Source: Daphnia pulex
Lineage: Eukaryota > Arthropoda > Branchiopoda > Diplostraca > Daphniidae
DNA: 64,000 bases
Direction: 5' to 3'
Assembly: GCF_021134715.1 (NCBI RefSeq)
Contig: NC_060019.1
Location: 11,608,001-11,672,000, forward strand
Shown here: in pieces, positions 1 through 13,100 of the stretch
Layout of the letters: each line of letters starts with the position of its first letter
How positions within the stretch are numbered: position 1 is the first letter of the stretch
The notes under the pieces: model-generated
Told to the model about the DNA's origin: nothing
The model's input: only the letters and a program-made list of their open reading frames with translations
Database searches by the model: none
Translations under genes and position numbers: made by a program

Positions 1-1553
1 TTCGGTTCTTTTTTGTTCCAGTGGGAAATAACGTATTACATGTAGACGACGACGATGATGCTTGTGCTGCTGCTTGTGAACCGGATCGAGCGGATGCACC
101 TCTCGTGGAGACGAGTGTCGTGTCCCTTCATCATTGCGCTGCAACAGCAGCAGCAACAGCAGCTCGGGTCCAGCTGGGCGCACCCGCCACGTCACGGTGC
201 GCAGTCAGCGGATTAATTAGTTTAATCCGACACGACGGCCGCCGACTGTAATAATAAAACGACACACAGCACACAGCACACACGAACAACAAAAAAAGCC
301 GGACAAAATATGCATACATATGTATATACACACGCAGCCATGGGGAGCTGGAAGGGAAATAAATGAAATCCAGAAAGAAGAAAAGAGAAAAAGAAATCAG
401 ATAGAGAGAGAGAGAGAGAGAAGCCTTTGAATGGCGCCGCTCGGCTTTCATCTCTCTCGTCGTCTCTATATTATTCCTTGATGCCTTTCAGCTGATTCTT
501 CCAACATGTTCCCCCAGCAAGTCAGCCCGTCCGAGCTCTCTTAATGGCCGCATAGCACACATTTGCCACGCCAGCAGCAGCAGCTTGCGCGCTCGCCTTT
601 GATCTTTTTTTCATCTTTTTTTATTTTTTTGATTTTCCGGTGCATTGGCGATGAGTCGAGATGAAAAGAAACACAAGAGAAAAGAAAAAATAAAATAAAA
701 GACAAGATTGTCTCTTGATCATTTGGCGACGCTCGCCTTTGACACTGAATACGGTAGGCGCTACTAAGCTACCGGAATCATCGCGCGTGTGTGTGTGTTG
801 CGCCCCTTTGTTGTTCGTATTATAGCGCTCCGCTTTTCTTTAGAGTAGAGAGTCGCGTATAGACGACCGGACCGGTTCCCGCAGTTGTTTTGGTTTGATT
901 CTCTTTTTTTTTTCTTTGCCCAATTTCTTTTTTCATCACGTCCTCCTTCTTTTGAGGCCCATTCTACATATAACGCCGCTCTCATTTTTTTGTTTTTTTT
1001 TTCTTACAGTGAAAAATACAAACAAAATGCGGCAGTATTTCAATCTGTTTTAATCCGCTGACGTCATTTGTTAGTTGGCGCATTCCGCCATCGTCGTCTT
1101 TTTTTTTACGACGAGCGTTACTATAAGCCTCTTTTTTTTTTTCTTCGTCCGCCACCAGGATGTAGTAAGCCAAAAGAGACATACCTCGCCGACCGTCGCC
1201 GATTGAATGATGTCATCTAAGGGACTGAAATTCTTGAGATTCGTTATCGATGACGGGCGAGTGCCATTTATGTACTCAAATGGTCACGGCAGGGCGACCA
1301 TAACGCCGCCATTTATTAAATATGGATAATAGGGAATATTTGGTGTCTCCGTATCCTGTTGGAATAAGAAATTAAGTTCGAAGGATATATGCTGTCGAAA
1401 ACACGCCCAACTCGAGACATTTGGTTTTCAAAATCGCATTTCTCTTTTGTTTTTTTTCCCCTTTTCGCGCTACAGTTTTCTGGTGTTTGGCAGCGGACGG
1501 CCGAACAAGGTTAATATTGCTGGTGCAGTCACTCGGTCGTCACAGTCGGGAGG
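1..1553. other. 5' flank and probable 5' UTR of Notum
   Basis: No supported gene. The stretch is rich in homopyrimidine tracts, has an AG dinucleotide repeat near 403-422 and several poly-T runs. A pyrimidine-rich acceptor-like site ends at about 1475 and would place the last 5' UTR exon directly before the Notum ATG at 1554. That makes a 5' UTR intron likely, but its donor was not identified. Confidence 0.45.
403..422. repeat. AG dinucleotide microsatellite
   Basis: About ten AG units in a row in the upstream flank of Notum. Simple sequence repeat; no function inferred. Confidence 0.9.
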
Positions 1554-4500
1554 ATGAAGACGGCGCCAAGATGGAGAGCGACGGTGGTATTGGCGGCGAC
1601 GGCTGCGGCGGCGGTCTTCCTACTCGTCGTCGTCGAGGGGCGACCCAATCAGGTGATGACACCTGGCGAGCACAGTCTCAACTCACCTTTCGTCCGGCGG
1701 CGCTCGTCGGGAATCACGCGGCGGAGCACGACGACGCCCGACATTCTACGCCAGCATCTCAAACAGGTCATTATAACACCCGCGCAAGTTTGAATTGAAA
1801 ATGTTTGGACTTTGGTTTTTACCTTTCTTGTTTTTTTTAAATAGGCTTTATCTAAATGCAATTCGCGCGAGCCACCTCCAACGCAGAAGATTTTACTGAA
1901 AGACAAAAGCGCCGTGTGCAACGATGGATCTCCAGCTGGGTAAGAATATAATTTCATTCATTTGACTGTGATTGGGAACAAATTTATATTTACCGTTTTC
2001 GATCATGCGCTTTTCTCAGGTATTTCATCCGGAAATCTTACGGCAGCAAACGATGGATCGTTTTCCTCGAAGGTAATTTACCATTCTGATTTTTCTCTTG
2101 ACTTTAATCAGTGCAAATCTTAAAGCAAACTAATCATTTGATGTATTCATCATAGGCGGTTGGTATTGTTACGACAAGCGGAGTTGCGAATCGCGGTGGA
2201 GTCGTCTCAGAGGCTTCATGACGTCCAACATGTGGCCAGACACTCGCCAAGGTAATTCAATCACCCGCCAAAAAATTTGAAATTGAATTTCGTTTCAAAG
2301 CAATTTTTTTAAATTACCCATAGTGAGCGGCATCCTGTCTCCAGATCCCGAAGAGAATCCCTATTGGTGGAACGCAAACCACGTGTAAGTACAGGTACAT
2401 CAGTTATTTCCATAGAAAAACAGAAGCCCTCCCCCATCTATATAGTTGAAAAATTCAATTTAGAGCCAGCACAACTAATAACCATCAAATTCAATTCAAT
2501 TCTTCTAACGTTTTCCCGAATCTCATCTCTTTGAATGAACTTTCATTGCCATCCGCATCCGGAATCTCCCATCTTTTGAATAATTAGTTTTAATTTGTTT
2601 GTTTAGAATTAATCGTGTCTGTGCGCATCATATTCTTATCTAATTATTTGTGTTGGACCCAAACAGATATGTACCGTACTGTTCCAGCGATTCTTGGAGC
2701 GGTTCCGCTCCAGCCGGAAGCGCATCTCGCTTCGCTTTCATGGGCTCCGTCATCATCCAAGAAGTCTTGCGAGATTTGTTATCCCAGGGACTTTTGAACG
2801 CCTCCAAATTGATGCTGACTGGCAGCAGGTATGTCCTCCCTTTTTTCTCCTTCCTATTGAAATGAATTCAATTTAAATTTCACTTCATTTCATTATTTCT
2901 AGTGCCGGAGGGACCGGCGTGATGCTCAACCTGGACCGCGTCACCGACTTTCTACGAACGCAGGGCTCGTCGGCCGAGGTGCGCGGAGTCACCGACTCGG
3001 GTTGGTTCCTGGACAACGTGCCGTACGCGCCGGCCGACTGCCAGGATCCCCAGCGCTGCGCGCCCACCTCGGCCGTCCAGATGGGTCACACCCTGTGGAA
3101 CGGCCAGGTGCCGCTGGCCTGCAAGGCCCAGTACACCTCGCAGCCTTGGCGCTGCTACTTTGGCCATCACCTTCATCGCACTCTCAAAAGTACGTCAATC
3201 ATCTCATCATAATTTTTTTTGTAAATCAACACGACACGACAATATTTGATTATTCATTATCTTTTGTTGTTGTTTTTGTTTCTATTTGGGTTGGCAGCTC
3301 CGTTGTTCATTTTCCAATGGCTGTTTGATGAGGCCCAAATGCTGGCTGATAATGTCGGTCCGCCCATGTCCAAGGAACAGTGGGACTACATCCACGCCGT
3401 GGGCGACGACTTGCGTCGAACTTTCACCAACGTCTCGTAAGATCTTTGCACTTGTTTTTTCATTTGTCATTTTCTTGATATTGATTGAATTGTGTTTATT
3501 GATTTAACGTTCTATTTTTGGGCAAATCCCAGGGCTGTGTTTTCCCCGTCTTGCATCTCGCACACGGTGCTGACGAAACGCGATTGGCAATCGATTCGCA
3601 TCGGAGACATCTCCTTGCCGCAAGCCCTGCGCTGTTGGGAACTTCAACCTTACTGGTCCGTCTCCAATCACCTGACGCCCAATGGGCACCAGCACCACCA
3701 CCGGCATCACCACCGGCCCCAGCAGGGAACAACTGAAGACGGCGAAAACGAACAGCAAAATCTTCCGGCCCATTCCGTTCAGCACGCGCTCAGGCACGGC
3801 CACAAGCGCTACAAGGCCGCCAACGTCGAATCCAAGTGAGTCATTTAGGCGCCAAATTTGAATTTTAAAAAATGTAATCTATTAAATTACGGAGTGTTTT
3901 ATTAATTGGTTTGCTTTCGATTGTTTCTATTTCCCCAACAGCCCGATCGTGTTGTTGGCCGACGATCCCGAAATGCCAGCCAACACCGTGACGGTCAAAC
4001 CGGCCAAAAATCTAGTCCGTTCCGGCCAGCGAGGTTCCGGCGGCGAACTGGCGGTCGGTACGGCTAACGCCACGCTCATCCCGAGCGGAAGGCACAAAAA
4101 CGGGACCCGCAAAAACAAGGAGGAGCGAAGAAAAGGAGCCGGAGGTCGCAAGCGCGGCAATAAGAAAGTTGGGGAGAACAAACGAAACAACAACAACAAC
4201 AACAACGGTGGATCGGGCGGCAGCGCCGGCGGAGGATCCAACAGCGGAACGGGGGCCGGTCCTGCCAAATCCGGCCGCCGACACCAGCAGCAACAGCTGA
4301 AGGGCAACAACAAGGACAACACCAGCAACCACAGCAGTCACCGGCGGAATAACCACAACAACAAAGACAAGAAGCGTAAGAAAGGTACAATGCGGTTGTT
4401 GAAGATTTCAACCAACAATGTCATTAATTTCCTGATTTGCATGATGATCAAAACAGATAAGAGTCAGCCAAAGGATGAAACGACAACGCGTCCTAGGCGG

Positions 4501-4885
4501 GAAGCTGCCGTCAGCGCGGTGGATCCAACTCCGGCTTCCGCTCCGGAATTCTGCCAACACCGGCTGGTCGATCGGTGTACGTGGCCTCAGTGCAATCGAG
4601 TTTGCCCGAAGCTGCATAATCCATTCACGGGTATGTTTCATTTCTGTTCTCTTCGTCCTCTCAAAGGAATTTTTTATTTTGCCTCATCTAATAATATGTC
4701 TCTTTTGCTTTTTGAATTTTTGTCAATTATTTTTTCCAGGTGAAGAAATGGACTTTATCCAGTTACTCAAGTCATTCGGACTGGACATGAGTAGCGTGGC
4801 GAACGCGTTGGGCATCGACATGCACACGCTCAACAACATGGATCATGACGTGCTCCTTCATTTGCTGACCCAGCAGACAAATTAA
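1554..4885 (+). CDS. Notum: Notum, palmitoleoyl-protein carboxylesterase
   Basis: Secreted hydrolase that removes the palmitoleate from Wnt proteins and so silences them outside the cell. Twelve exons: 1554-1766, 1845-1939, 2020-2072, 2156-2251, 2324-2384, 2667-2828, 2903-3189, 3298-3436, 3533-3835, 3942-4384, 4457-4630, 4740-4885; these close in frame to 723 aa. The exon 1 donor could instead be at 1787 (7 residues more, same phase). Residues 1-29 look like a signal peptide. Family marks are CNDGSPAG, FLEGGWYC, NPYWWNAN and PYCSSD. The triad maps to Ser227 (GSSAGGTG), Asp333 (QWLFDEAQ) and His379 (CISHTV). The Cys-rich C-terminus (QHRLVDRCTWPQCN) is present. The protein is far longer than vertebrate Notum (about 500 aa) because of a basic low-complexity insert (about residues 410-640). 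Very confident of identity. Confidence 0.96.
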
Positions 4886-4940
4886 AAGTTGGAAATATGG
4901 AAAGATCTTTATTGCCCACCAAACCTAAACAGCGCCAGCC

Positions 4941-4968
4941 TCCCCCTCCCCTCCCCCCCCCCCCCCCC
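4941..4968. repeat. Poly-C / poly-pyrimidine tract
   Basis: Nearly pure C run with three T interruptions, about 55 nt after the Notum stop codon. Homopolymer runs of this kind are prone to length error in assemblies. Confidence 0.85.
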
Positions 4969-5840
4969 GGAAATGATATATATATATATCTTTATACATA
5001 CAGGCCTATATATGCATTTGTTTGTGTTGGTTATTTTTTTTTATGTTTTTTTTTTTTTTTATTTTTTTTTTTGTGAATGATTATTATTATTATTACTATT
5101 ATTATTCCCTCTCCCGGCTTCAAAGTTCCAACGAAACCAATTGTACAAACAAATGAAGCCTGCCTGATTCCTGCTTGCCTATGAAAGCCAGCAAGCCGGT
5201 CCCAACAGTTGACGGCCACTTCAATTCACATCAATTCAACAGAGTGCATGCAACGCTGAATTGAATTTTTTAATAATGTTATGTCAAGAGAAAAATCAGA
5301 AGTGAAAAAAAAAAAAAAAAAAAAAATGGAGAAGAGCAGTAAAGAAAAAATACTTCCGATGGCAAAAAAAAATATCAAACCCAACCGGAACAACACCAGC
5401 ACACACACCCTCTGTAGATCTCAGGAATTTTTTAACAAATTTTTTCAATCAACCAGCATCAGCCAACAACAACAACAACAAAAACAGGACACAATGAAAC
5501 AAAACGAACCAACTTTTCTCACTCGTCCCTCCCGCGTTATTCCCTCTGCTTTTCCATCATCTACACATTATATAACGTCCTAAAATTCACCAGAAATCAT
5601 CGACTCCCTCTTTTTTTTTCTCTTTTAAATCGAGAGTGTAAAAATTTTGTATCATATATAATCCAGACAAGCCCAGTGTGTACGGTGTGTGTTGATTTCT
5701 TGCGTGCTGTGTGTGTACTTGTGTACGATTTGTTCGGTCCGCTATGGCGCTGCTATTGCTGCGCAAAATGCAATGATAGTGCGAGTCTGTAAAACTCTTG
5801 ATGATAGTGCGTGTGTCTGTGTAATATTTTATAATGCGTG

Positions 5841-5860
5841 TATGTGTGTGTGTGTGTGTG
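5841..5860. repeat. TG dinucleotide microsatellite
   Basis: Ten or so TG units, slightly interrupted at the left end, in the spacer after Notum. Confidence 0.85.
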
Positions 5861-6608
5861 CGTTGTCTAGACAGTATAACAGTATACGTCTTTTTATATT
5901 TGTTTTGTTGTTTTTTTTTAAATCTAATTTCTTGCCTGTGAATTATATGACGTGTTTTTATTTGTGAAAAAAAAGAAGTTAACGGACAAATAATACGCGA
6001 ATAACACGAGATAAAAAAAACAAAGGTGGACATTTAATGAGAAGAACATTTCACGTCACTCTCGTTGTCTGTGCAGCCCCATTTACAAAACATGTTGATT
6101 GAGATGCGTGTCAATAGAATCACTGCATTACACACAAAATGAAAACACACATCCGACGGTTTATTTTATTTTTTATTTTTTTGTTTCCTATTTCAAATCA
6201 CTGGAGAGCAGCACTTTTGATTTCGCTTAATTATCCACACAAGTGTGTCGTAGAACTGTGATGAGAGTTCGCTGAGAATTCGTCCACTTTGAAATATGGG
6301 ACGAACATTTCGTCGACGCGGAAAAGTCAATAGTTGGGTAGTTCGTTAGGTACGTCTCAAAAACGCCAGTTCCGCTTTTTAGCAATTACTTTTATTTTTT
6401 TTTAAATAATTATCCGTAAAAGGCGGACGTCGTCATCGATCCTCGCCCATTGTGAATCAAAGTTTCATAACGGGACTGGAGAATTTCAAAGTTTTCCGAC
6501 ATCCATTTCGTTAATAACCTCCGATGTTGCGCTGCTGCTTTCAAGACACGAATATTGAACTTTTGAGACATTGATCGTGACGTAGGTTAGTGTGTCTATA
6601 TCGATCGC

Positions 6609-8553
6609 TCAGGCGACTTCGGCCTCTATCGCGTAATCTTGTTGTTGTCGACACAATTGACGGAGCAGCGAGCGGGGATGAGGCGACAGCATCAAATGGA
6701 TCAACGACGTGCCGTAGAAGAGACTGCAACAAAGAATTTCCAGGATCGACATGGTCAATCCGTACAGGCCATCCGCCGTCCGGGTCTCTTCCGAGTAGTT
6801 GACGACATTGTAGACGTAGCGAGGCAAGGTGCAGGCCATAAATGTTAACAGCATGGTCACTGCGGGAAATAAAAGATGGCCGGACATAAAAAAACAAACA
6901 AAAAAATAGTGGAAAACTCAAAACGCTATATAGTCCGTACACATAAAAATTAATTGATATAGTGACCGTTTCGAAATGCTCGTTAAAATATTGTACACGC
7001 GACTAAATAAAACACCAACGTGAAACTAATTGAATTGCCGCCGCCGCGCGCCCGGCGAGTGTTACCCCTGCCACGAATAAGGCGGGCGCCACCACCCACG
7101 ACGATAATGGCTACTCGACTCCAAGCACAAGAGCGCCCGGTGTGCTCCTTCTTAAAGGATTTAATAGTTCCATACGTAATAGTCACAAAAATAAAGAAAA
7201 AAGGAAAGCTATTTATCGTCTCATTTTTTCATGCCATTAATTCACTTTCGCTGATTAGTTTTGAGTGGGAAGCATCGCCATTCATCTACGTACATATAGG
7301 TTTAGTTGGGTCGTTTTTTGGGTGGGGGTTATTAATGCCTCATTCGAAATAATAACGAGGTGCTTGTAATTAGTGGGCCAGCTGAAGATTGGTATCGGAA
7401 ACAGATAATACTGGTATAAGGCCTATTATATATATATACTACCTAGCCTTCTGGAGGATGTGTTCACTTTGATATGTGGAGCCTCATCCGAAAATGGCCG
7501 GCTCTTGAGGCCGATCATTCCGATAGCCATGACGGAAATGAGCGAGTAGGCGACCAGGGACGAGCCGAACATCTGGACGACTTCCGATTGGCTGACGGTG
7601 AAGACGCAGGAACAAGCGCTGTCGTTGTCGTCGTCGTCCAGTAACGAGCCATGGGCCGTTTCCGGTATCGTGGCGTAATCGACCGTCGTCGTGTGAGACT
7701 GGCCGAGGCAATCCACGTGAAGGGCGAACGGAATGACGACGACCAGCGAAACTGCCCAGACCAGCAGCGTCCAAGCCGGCCCCCATTTCCTCAGCGATGG
7801 CCAGCGAAGAGGCATGGCCAGTGCGACCGTCCCCACCCAGGCGAAGCGTGACCTTTAGAGAATTGTGTAGAGATAAGAAGCTTATTGAGATTCGAAATCT
7901 TCTTAAACCATTTAATCCGAAAAGAACAAAAGCCATGGGATTTGATTATTTCCAACTTCCAATTTTTTTTTACTGAGTCTTAAGTCGTGCAGTAATAAAA
8001 TAATTGAACTGGGAATATAAATAGTTGTTTGGTTTTTTTTTTTACGCTTCTGGAAGATAAGCTGACATTGGGCATCCAATCCGCCCCTCTAGCCAGTGGG
8101 GCCAGGGGTTATCGTTGGCAGCGACGAGATCATAAGGTAGACCTGAACCAAAGATAAAAAGACAAAAAAACAAAAAATAATGAGAGCTGAATTATTCAAA
8201 GCGGTGAGCTGTTTTACTTCGTGGAATTGATTTTCTCTCACATACAGTATGTCCGTACCGAATACAAGAAGAAACAGGTCGGCGACGGCTAGCGAAGCCA
8301 TCAAATTGATTGTTTGCGACGAAAATCTCAGAGAAGACGTTTTGACGACCAGTGAAGAAATGACAATCGCCGTGTTGAATCCAATGGCAATTACTCCCAA
8401 GGCGATGCCGAGCACGACGAATGCCAAGCGGAACCTCTCGATCACGTACCTGTGATGGTCATCAGTATCACTGCTGCCGATGCTGTGGTCCAAGTCGGTC
8501 GAGTTCGACATCAGCAACAACGCTGATGTCAATAAGGTCGATTGATTGGCCAT
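6609..8553 (-). CDS. Divergent rhodopsin-like (class A) GPCR
   Basis: Seven-helix receptor, ligand unknown. Exons, transcript order: 8553-8259, 8142-8046, 7852-7443, 6859-6609; phases close to 350 aa. Start chosen at the first in-frame ATG. Helix 1 carries the class A Asn (IGFNTAIV), helix 2 the LAVADLF motif, extracellular loop 1 the PWPHW tryptophans, and helix 3 begins with the disulphide Cys (RIGCPMSAYLPEA), pairing presumably with a Cys in the Asp-rich second loop. The N-terminus has NQS and NST glycosylation sequons. Helix 6 keeps its proline (ACTLPRYVY). Odd points: no DRY after helix 3 (the site reads ALAMPLRW), no Trp in the CWxP position, and no NPxxY in helix 7 (TSLIHLML). The third cytoplasmic loop and the tail are short. 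Family membership is confident, subfamily is not. Confidence 0.85.
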
Positions 8554-10188
8554 TCCATACAAACAACAAGGACGTATTATATCGAATATACGGCAGTGTC
8601 AGCGCTGTCGAAGATCGACAATTTACAGACGCCAAAACGCGCGTTCATTGACGTTGGAAATCTATTCCCATCAGCGTCGAGGGAGCGACGACTGCGATGA
8701 AAGAGAAACGACGAGAAAAACTTGTCGACAGTTCCACTGGCTGTGTGCGTTTGAGCCATACTGAAGAATTTGAAATGTGATCCCTCATTTCAGCTCCGTT
8801 TTCCAAACGGTCGGTCTTTCGATAAAACGTCATGTGTGCAACCGGAGCCGGCAGTATAATCCTCTGAAGCATGTATATATAAATCAAGAAAGCACACCGA
8901 AATGCCCGTCTGTGGTCTGTTAGCGACCCCGCATGAGTTTTTTCCAACACGAATAAACAGGAAGAGGGCCACACACTATAGCTCGAGAGAGAGTGGGATC
9001 ACAGTGATTGTGACATATTTTTCGAACTTTGCACTAGTGCGCTGTATCCGCGTGTTGTGTGTGTGTGTCGACTTGTTTTTCATTTCGGCTTCCAGGCTTT
9101 ACAGAAAACATGACACACTTATATTCTCGTCCGTCTTCGAATGCGTTTTCAGATTTCTAACACAAGTCTAAATATTTGTTGTTGGTTTTGCGCATATAAT
9201 CCTGTTTTCCTGTACCGCGTTGGAAATTTAGACGCGCAAGAAGTGTTTTCCTTCATACGGGTTGTGAGTGCTTTGATTAGTTGACGATTTATTAATTTCC
9301 TTTTTTTTTTTAATTTCCATTTAGAAATTACCCAAAATGCTTAGTTCCGCATTTTTAAAAACTATTAGCTGATTTAATTTTTAGGTTGCTTTATGCTTTC
9401 TCAGGTTACATATGTAGATTCTTAGGGACATGATCGCTGCAGGAAAATATGGTATTTTAAAAGTTCAACTTTAGGATATTTTTCGTGGGGCTGGTGACAA
9501 CTGATGGATGACATCAGCACCGATACTGCGTGCTACTGACTGCTATCAAATAATTATCAGCGAGGTTTTTCCAATATCGTTAAAATCTATACCGATGAGA
9601 CCTTGGACAAATTCAATTGCAACACAAGGACAATTTTCTCGTCTATTTTTAATTGATTGTGCAATCTAGCATCATCCGTTACCTAACTTATTTTCTGAAA
9701 TGACCAAACAATATATTGAAAAACAATGTGTAAGTCGTCATCAAAACCATTTGAAAATCATTTGAAATGTTATTATAGCGGCAGGACAAATTATTTTCAA
9801 TGGTCGTCCAAAAAAATACATAGTTGGAGACGTTTTTCGCAATGGTTCGTCATTTGTCGAGTCATTTGTTTAATCGGATTTTTCCGATTTCAAAAGCCAA
9901 AAATGATATTAAGATCTATAGACAGTCTATAGAGAACGCGATAAATTGTGATAGTGGGGCAATAAATTACTTTCCTTAAGCTACTTGTTATTTGGTAAAC
10001 TATTTCCCTTCGCCATCACCGGGCTGCCTGAGAATACTGATAACTATGCTATACCTATACCTTTCTCACCCATTTCATCCAAGACTAGCTGGCTTACAAT
10101 TGTTGTCGTCATTAAGCTGGCAAGTGTACACCAAGTAAGAGGTCTACAGTGCCGTGCTTTCTCCAAAAATAGATACAGCGGCCTATAA
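8554..10188. other. Head-to-head spacer between the GPCR and SLC13 genes
   Basis: About 1.6 kb between two divergently transcribed genes. No coding segment could be supported. It must hold both promoters, but no core promoter motif was clear enough to annotate. Confidence 0.5.
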
Positions 10189-13100
10189 ATGTTGAAGTTT
10201 TTGCGTAATCATATTTTTCCTTATTGGAGGTCGATAATCGTTGTGTCTGTTCCTCTGTTACTTTTGCCCCTCCCTATTATAGCAGGAACAAAGGTAAATT
10301 TCGGTTTTCACTCTACTGCAAGAAATCCCACAAATCTTATTGTCAAGTCTAATCCCACAAATAACTTGATGTTATCCAGTAGGCCTAGATTATTGGTTCA
10401 TTAACTAAATAATTTAACCATTTTGTGATTTTTTGCATTGTTTATTTTTGTTTATTTCTTTTTTTTTTAATAACAATATAAAATTCTATAGGAAGCATCA
10501 TGCGGGTACATCATTCTCATAATGGCAATTTACTGGATGACGGAAGCGCTACCGTTACCCATTACGAGTTTGATTCCGGTTGTTGCTTTTCCGCTCTTTG
10601 GCATCTTGGACACGGGCGATGTTTGCATGGCTTACATGAAGGTATGTCCTACGATTTCTGCTTCGTGATTTAACGTTTTGAACTAATCAATGCATATAGG
10701 AAACCAATATGATGTTCATCGGTGGTCTCATATTGGCACTGGGAATTGAGTTTTGTAATTTACATAAAAGGGTCGCCTTGGCAGTACTGCTTCTCGTCGG
10801 TGCCAAGCCTAGATGGTAATGTTCTAACGTTCATAATAAATTAATAACACATACATTACCGCTAATTAACAAGTCTAAGTTTAATACCGAAAATTTATGA
10901 GCTAGCTACATTGACTAAATAATTATATGAGAATTTTGTGGATTCAATCACTTCAATCAAAGTGACCAAAACGAAGAATTTTTTAATAAAACGATTAATT
11001 CTGCTGCAACGTGTAACGTAATCGTGCGTGCAACGTTAATTGACAACTATATCATATAAATTATGCAATATTGATTTACTGATCATTATGAGAATAGTAT
11101 AAGTACTACAGTAACAATCAAGATTTTTGGCGCAGTTATGGCGCTCTCCGTTGTTTTATGTTCGTGATAAAGTGTCCCTTATCGTTTAACTGGCGCCGCC
11201 CTGATGTTAGGATGTCAGGAGTTAAACTGTGCGTCATTGTCACAGTCGTGTTCCACTGTTGACTAGGATTTATATATACTAAACAAAGATCTTATTTTCG
11301 TTTTTTAAACAAGCTTAGAGAATAGGCTCTTATGAGCGGTCACACCCATAAAAATGTAAGAAGAACAAACCCAAATTGTCTAGGCCTGAAGGCGGCGCCT
11401 GTAGGTCAATAATGCGCTCATATATAATGACATTTCTAGTCCTCTCAGCAGTCTCCTCCGATTGTGTAATATTTTACAGCGTTATTGTTCCAAGTTAAAC
11501 ATTGCTTCTATCTCTTGTTATATTGCTGGGCCTCTAGGTTGATGGTTGGTTTCATGGGAACAACAGCCTTCCTGTCGATGTGGATCTCCAACACGGCCAC
11601 AACGGCAATGATGGTACCAATCGTTGAGGCTGTCGTTGCAGAATTGTACAAGGTATATATATTATTTTAACAAGAGTTCAATCAATCAATTATACGCCAT
11701 GAGTTCAAATTAAAATATAGGCCTAGACGTTATATTTGCTCTTCTGTTTCTTCCGAACAGACCACAGCGCTGCAAAATTGACTTAAACTCTTTGTTATTA
11801 TACATTCTTATTATATTTGCAATCAAACGAAAGGACGAGGACGAAAAATCGGTCGGATCGTCTCACATAACCGTGGCCATTTCGAACGACAGTATTCAAG
11901 AACTCGTCCCGGACTCGCTGTCATTCAAAGACAATTCCGAGAAAAGCTCATCATCACCTTTATCGCAGGCGGCGAAAGACACCGAAAAGGAACGGAGGCG
12001 CAAAGTTAGAGTCGGCGTTATGATGTGCATAGGTTTGTTCTTCTTGTTTGATTAGAAACGAGTGATATCCCATTACTCTCCGAATGGAGAAAAAAAAAAC
12101 AAATCTTCCTCTTGTAATAAGCTTATTATTCAAATCTAAGCCAGTATTACCTTTTGTATTTTGTTTTGTGTACACAGCGTACGCCTCGAACATAGGCGGA
12201 ACTGGATCGTTGATCGGATCTTCTCCCCAATTAGCCCTAAAGGGAATCGTGCAAGAGTAAGCAACTATATAACTGGTCCAATTATTATCTGTATAAAATA
12301 GGATAATCAATAGTGTGCGGTAAATTATATCTTTCGCGCCAATCTTTCCAATTGCGCAGAACTTTCGGCACGACGGAACTGAATTTCGCGAGCTGGATGG
12401 CATTTAATATTCCCGGCGTGATCATCAATCTCTTCTTTGCTTGGCTTTGGATTCAATATCTATTCATTGGATTCAAGGGACAAAGGTATTATATATGAAA
12501 CAAGAAGCTTTTAAAACAAACAAAACCAGTATTATACATATCACCGTATAAAGAAATGTCATTGCGTCACAGCTCCGACCAAGACCGAGAGAAAGAAGTG
12601 AAGAAAATGATTCGTAGGAAGTTCAGAGATCTCGGGCCCATGACATTCCACGAAGGAGCCGTTCTTATTCTTTTCATCATCTGCGTGATGCTGTGGTTTT
12701 TCCGCGACCCGGGATTCGTGCCCGGTTGGGCTCATTTTATCGAAGACGCCCACGTCGATGACGCCACAGCTGTAATGATTATAGTCCTGTTTCTGTTCAG
12801 CATTCCTGCCAAGCCTGCGTTTTGGTGTCTGCGTCCACTAGGAGGTATTGTTATGATGTCCTTGCGCTACGATGATAATCAGCTCGACTTGTATGAGCCA
12901 TACTTATGCCACGCCCTTCTTTGACGAGCCTATTAGAATTACTACATAATAGACTGACGCGTGATTTCATTTTGATACGTGTTTAGAAACTGGACCAGAG
13001 AAACCTAGCCCGGCCCTCTTAGATTGGAAATACGTCCAAGATAGGCTGCCTTGGGGAATCGTTCTCCTCCTAGGTGATTTGTTTGTTTTGTTTTGTTTGT

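Larger units (their letters stand above)
4886..6608. other. Notum 3' UTR and spacer to the GPCR gene
   Basis: No gene seen. It holds a poly-C tract (4941-4968), a poly-T stretch (about 5034-5072), a poly-A run (about 5307-5325), a TG repeat (5841-5860) and many T-rich runs, as expected for 3' UTR and intergenic DNA between two converging genes. Minus-strand AATAAA motifs (TTTATT on the plus strand), for example at 6391-6396, could end the GPCR transcript. Confidence 0.5.

Noticed and set aside
8544-8562. GPCR start three codons upstream
   Set aside because: The upstream codon is TTG; the first true ATG in frame is at 8553.
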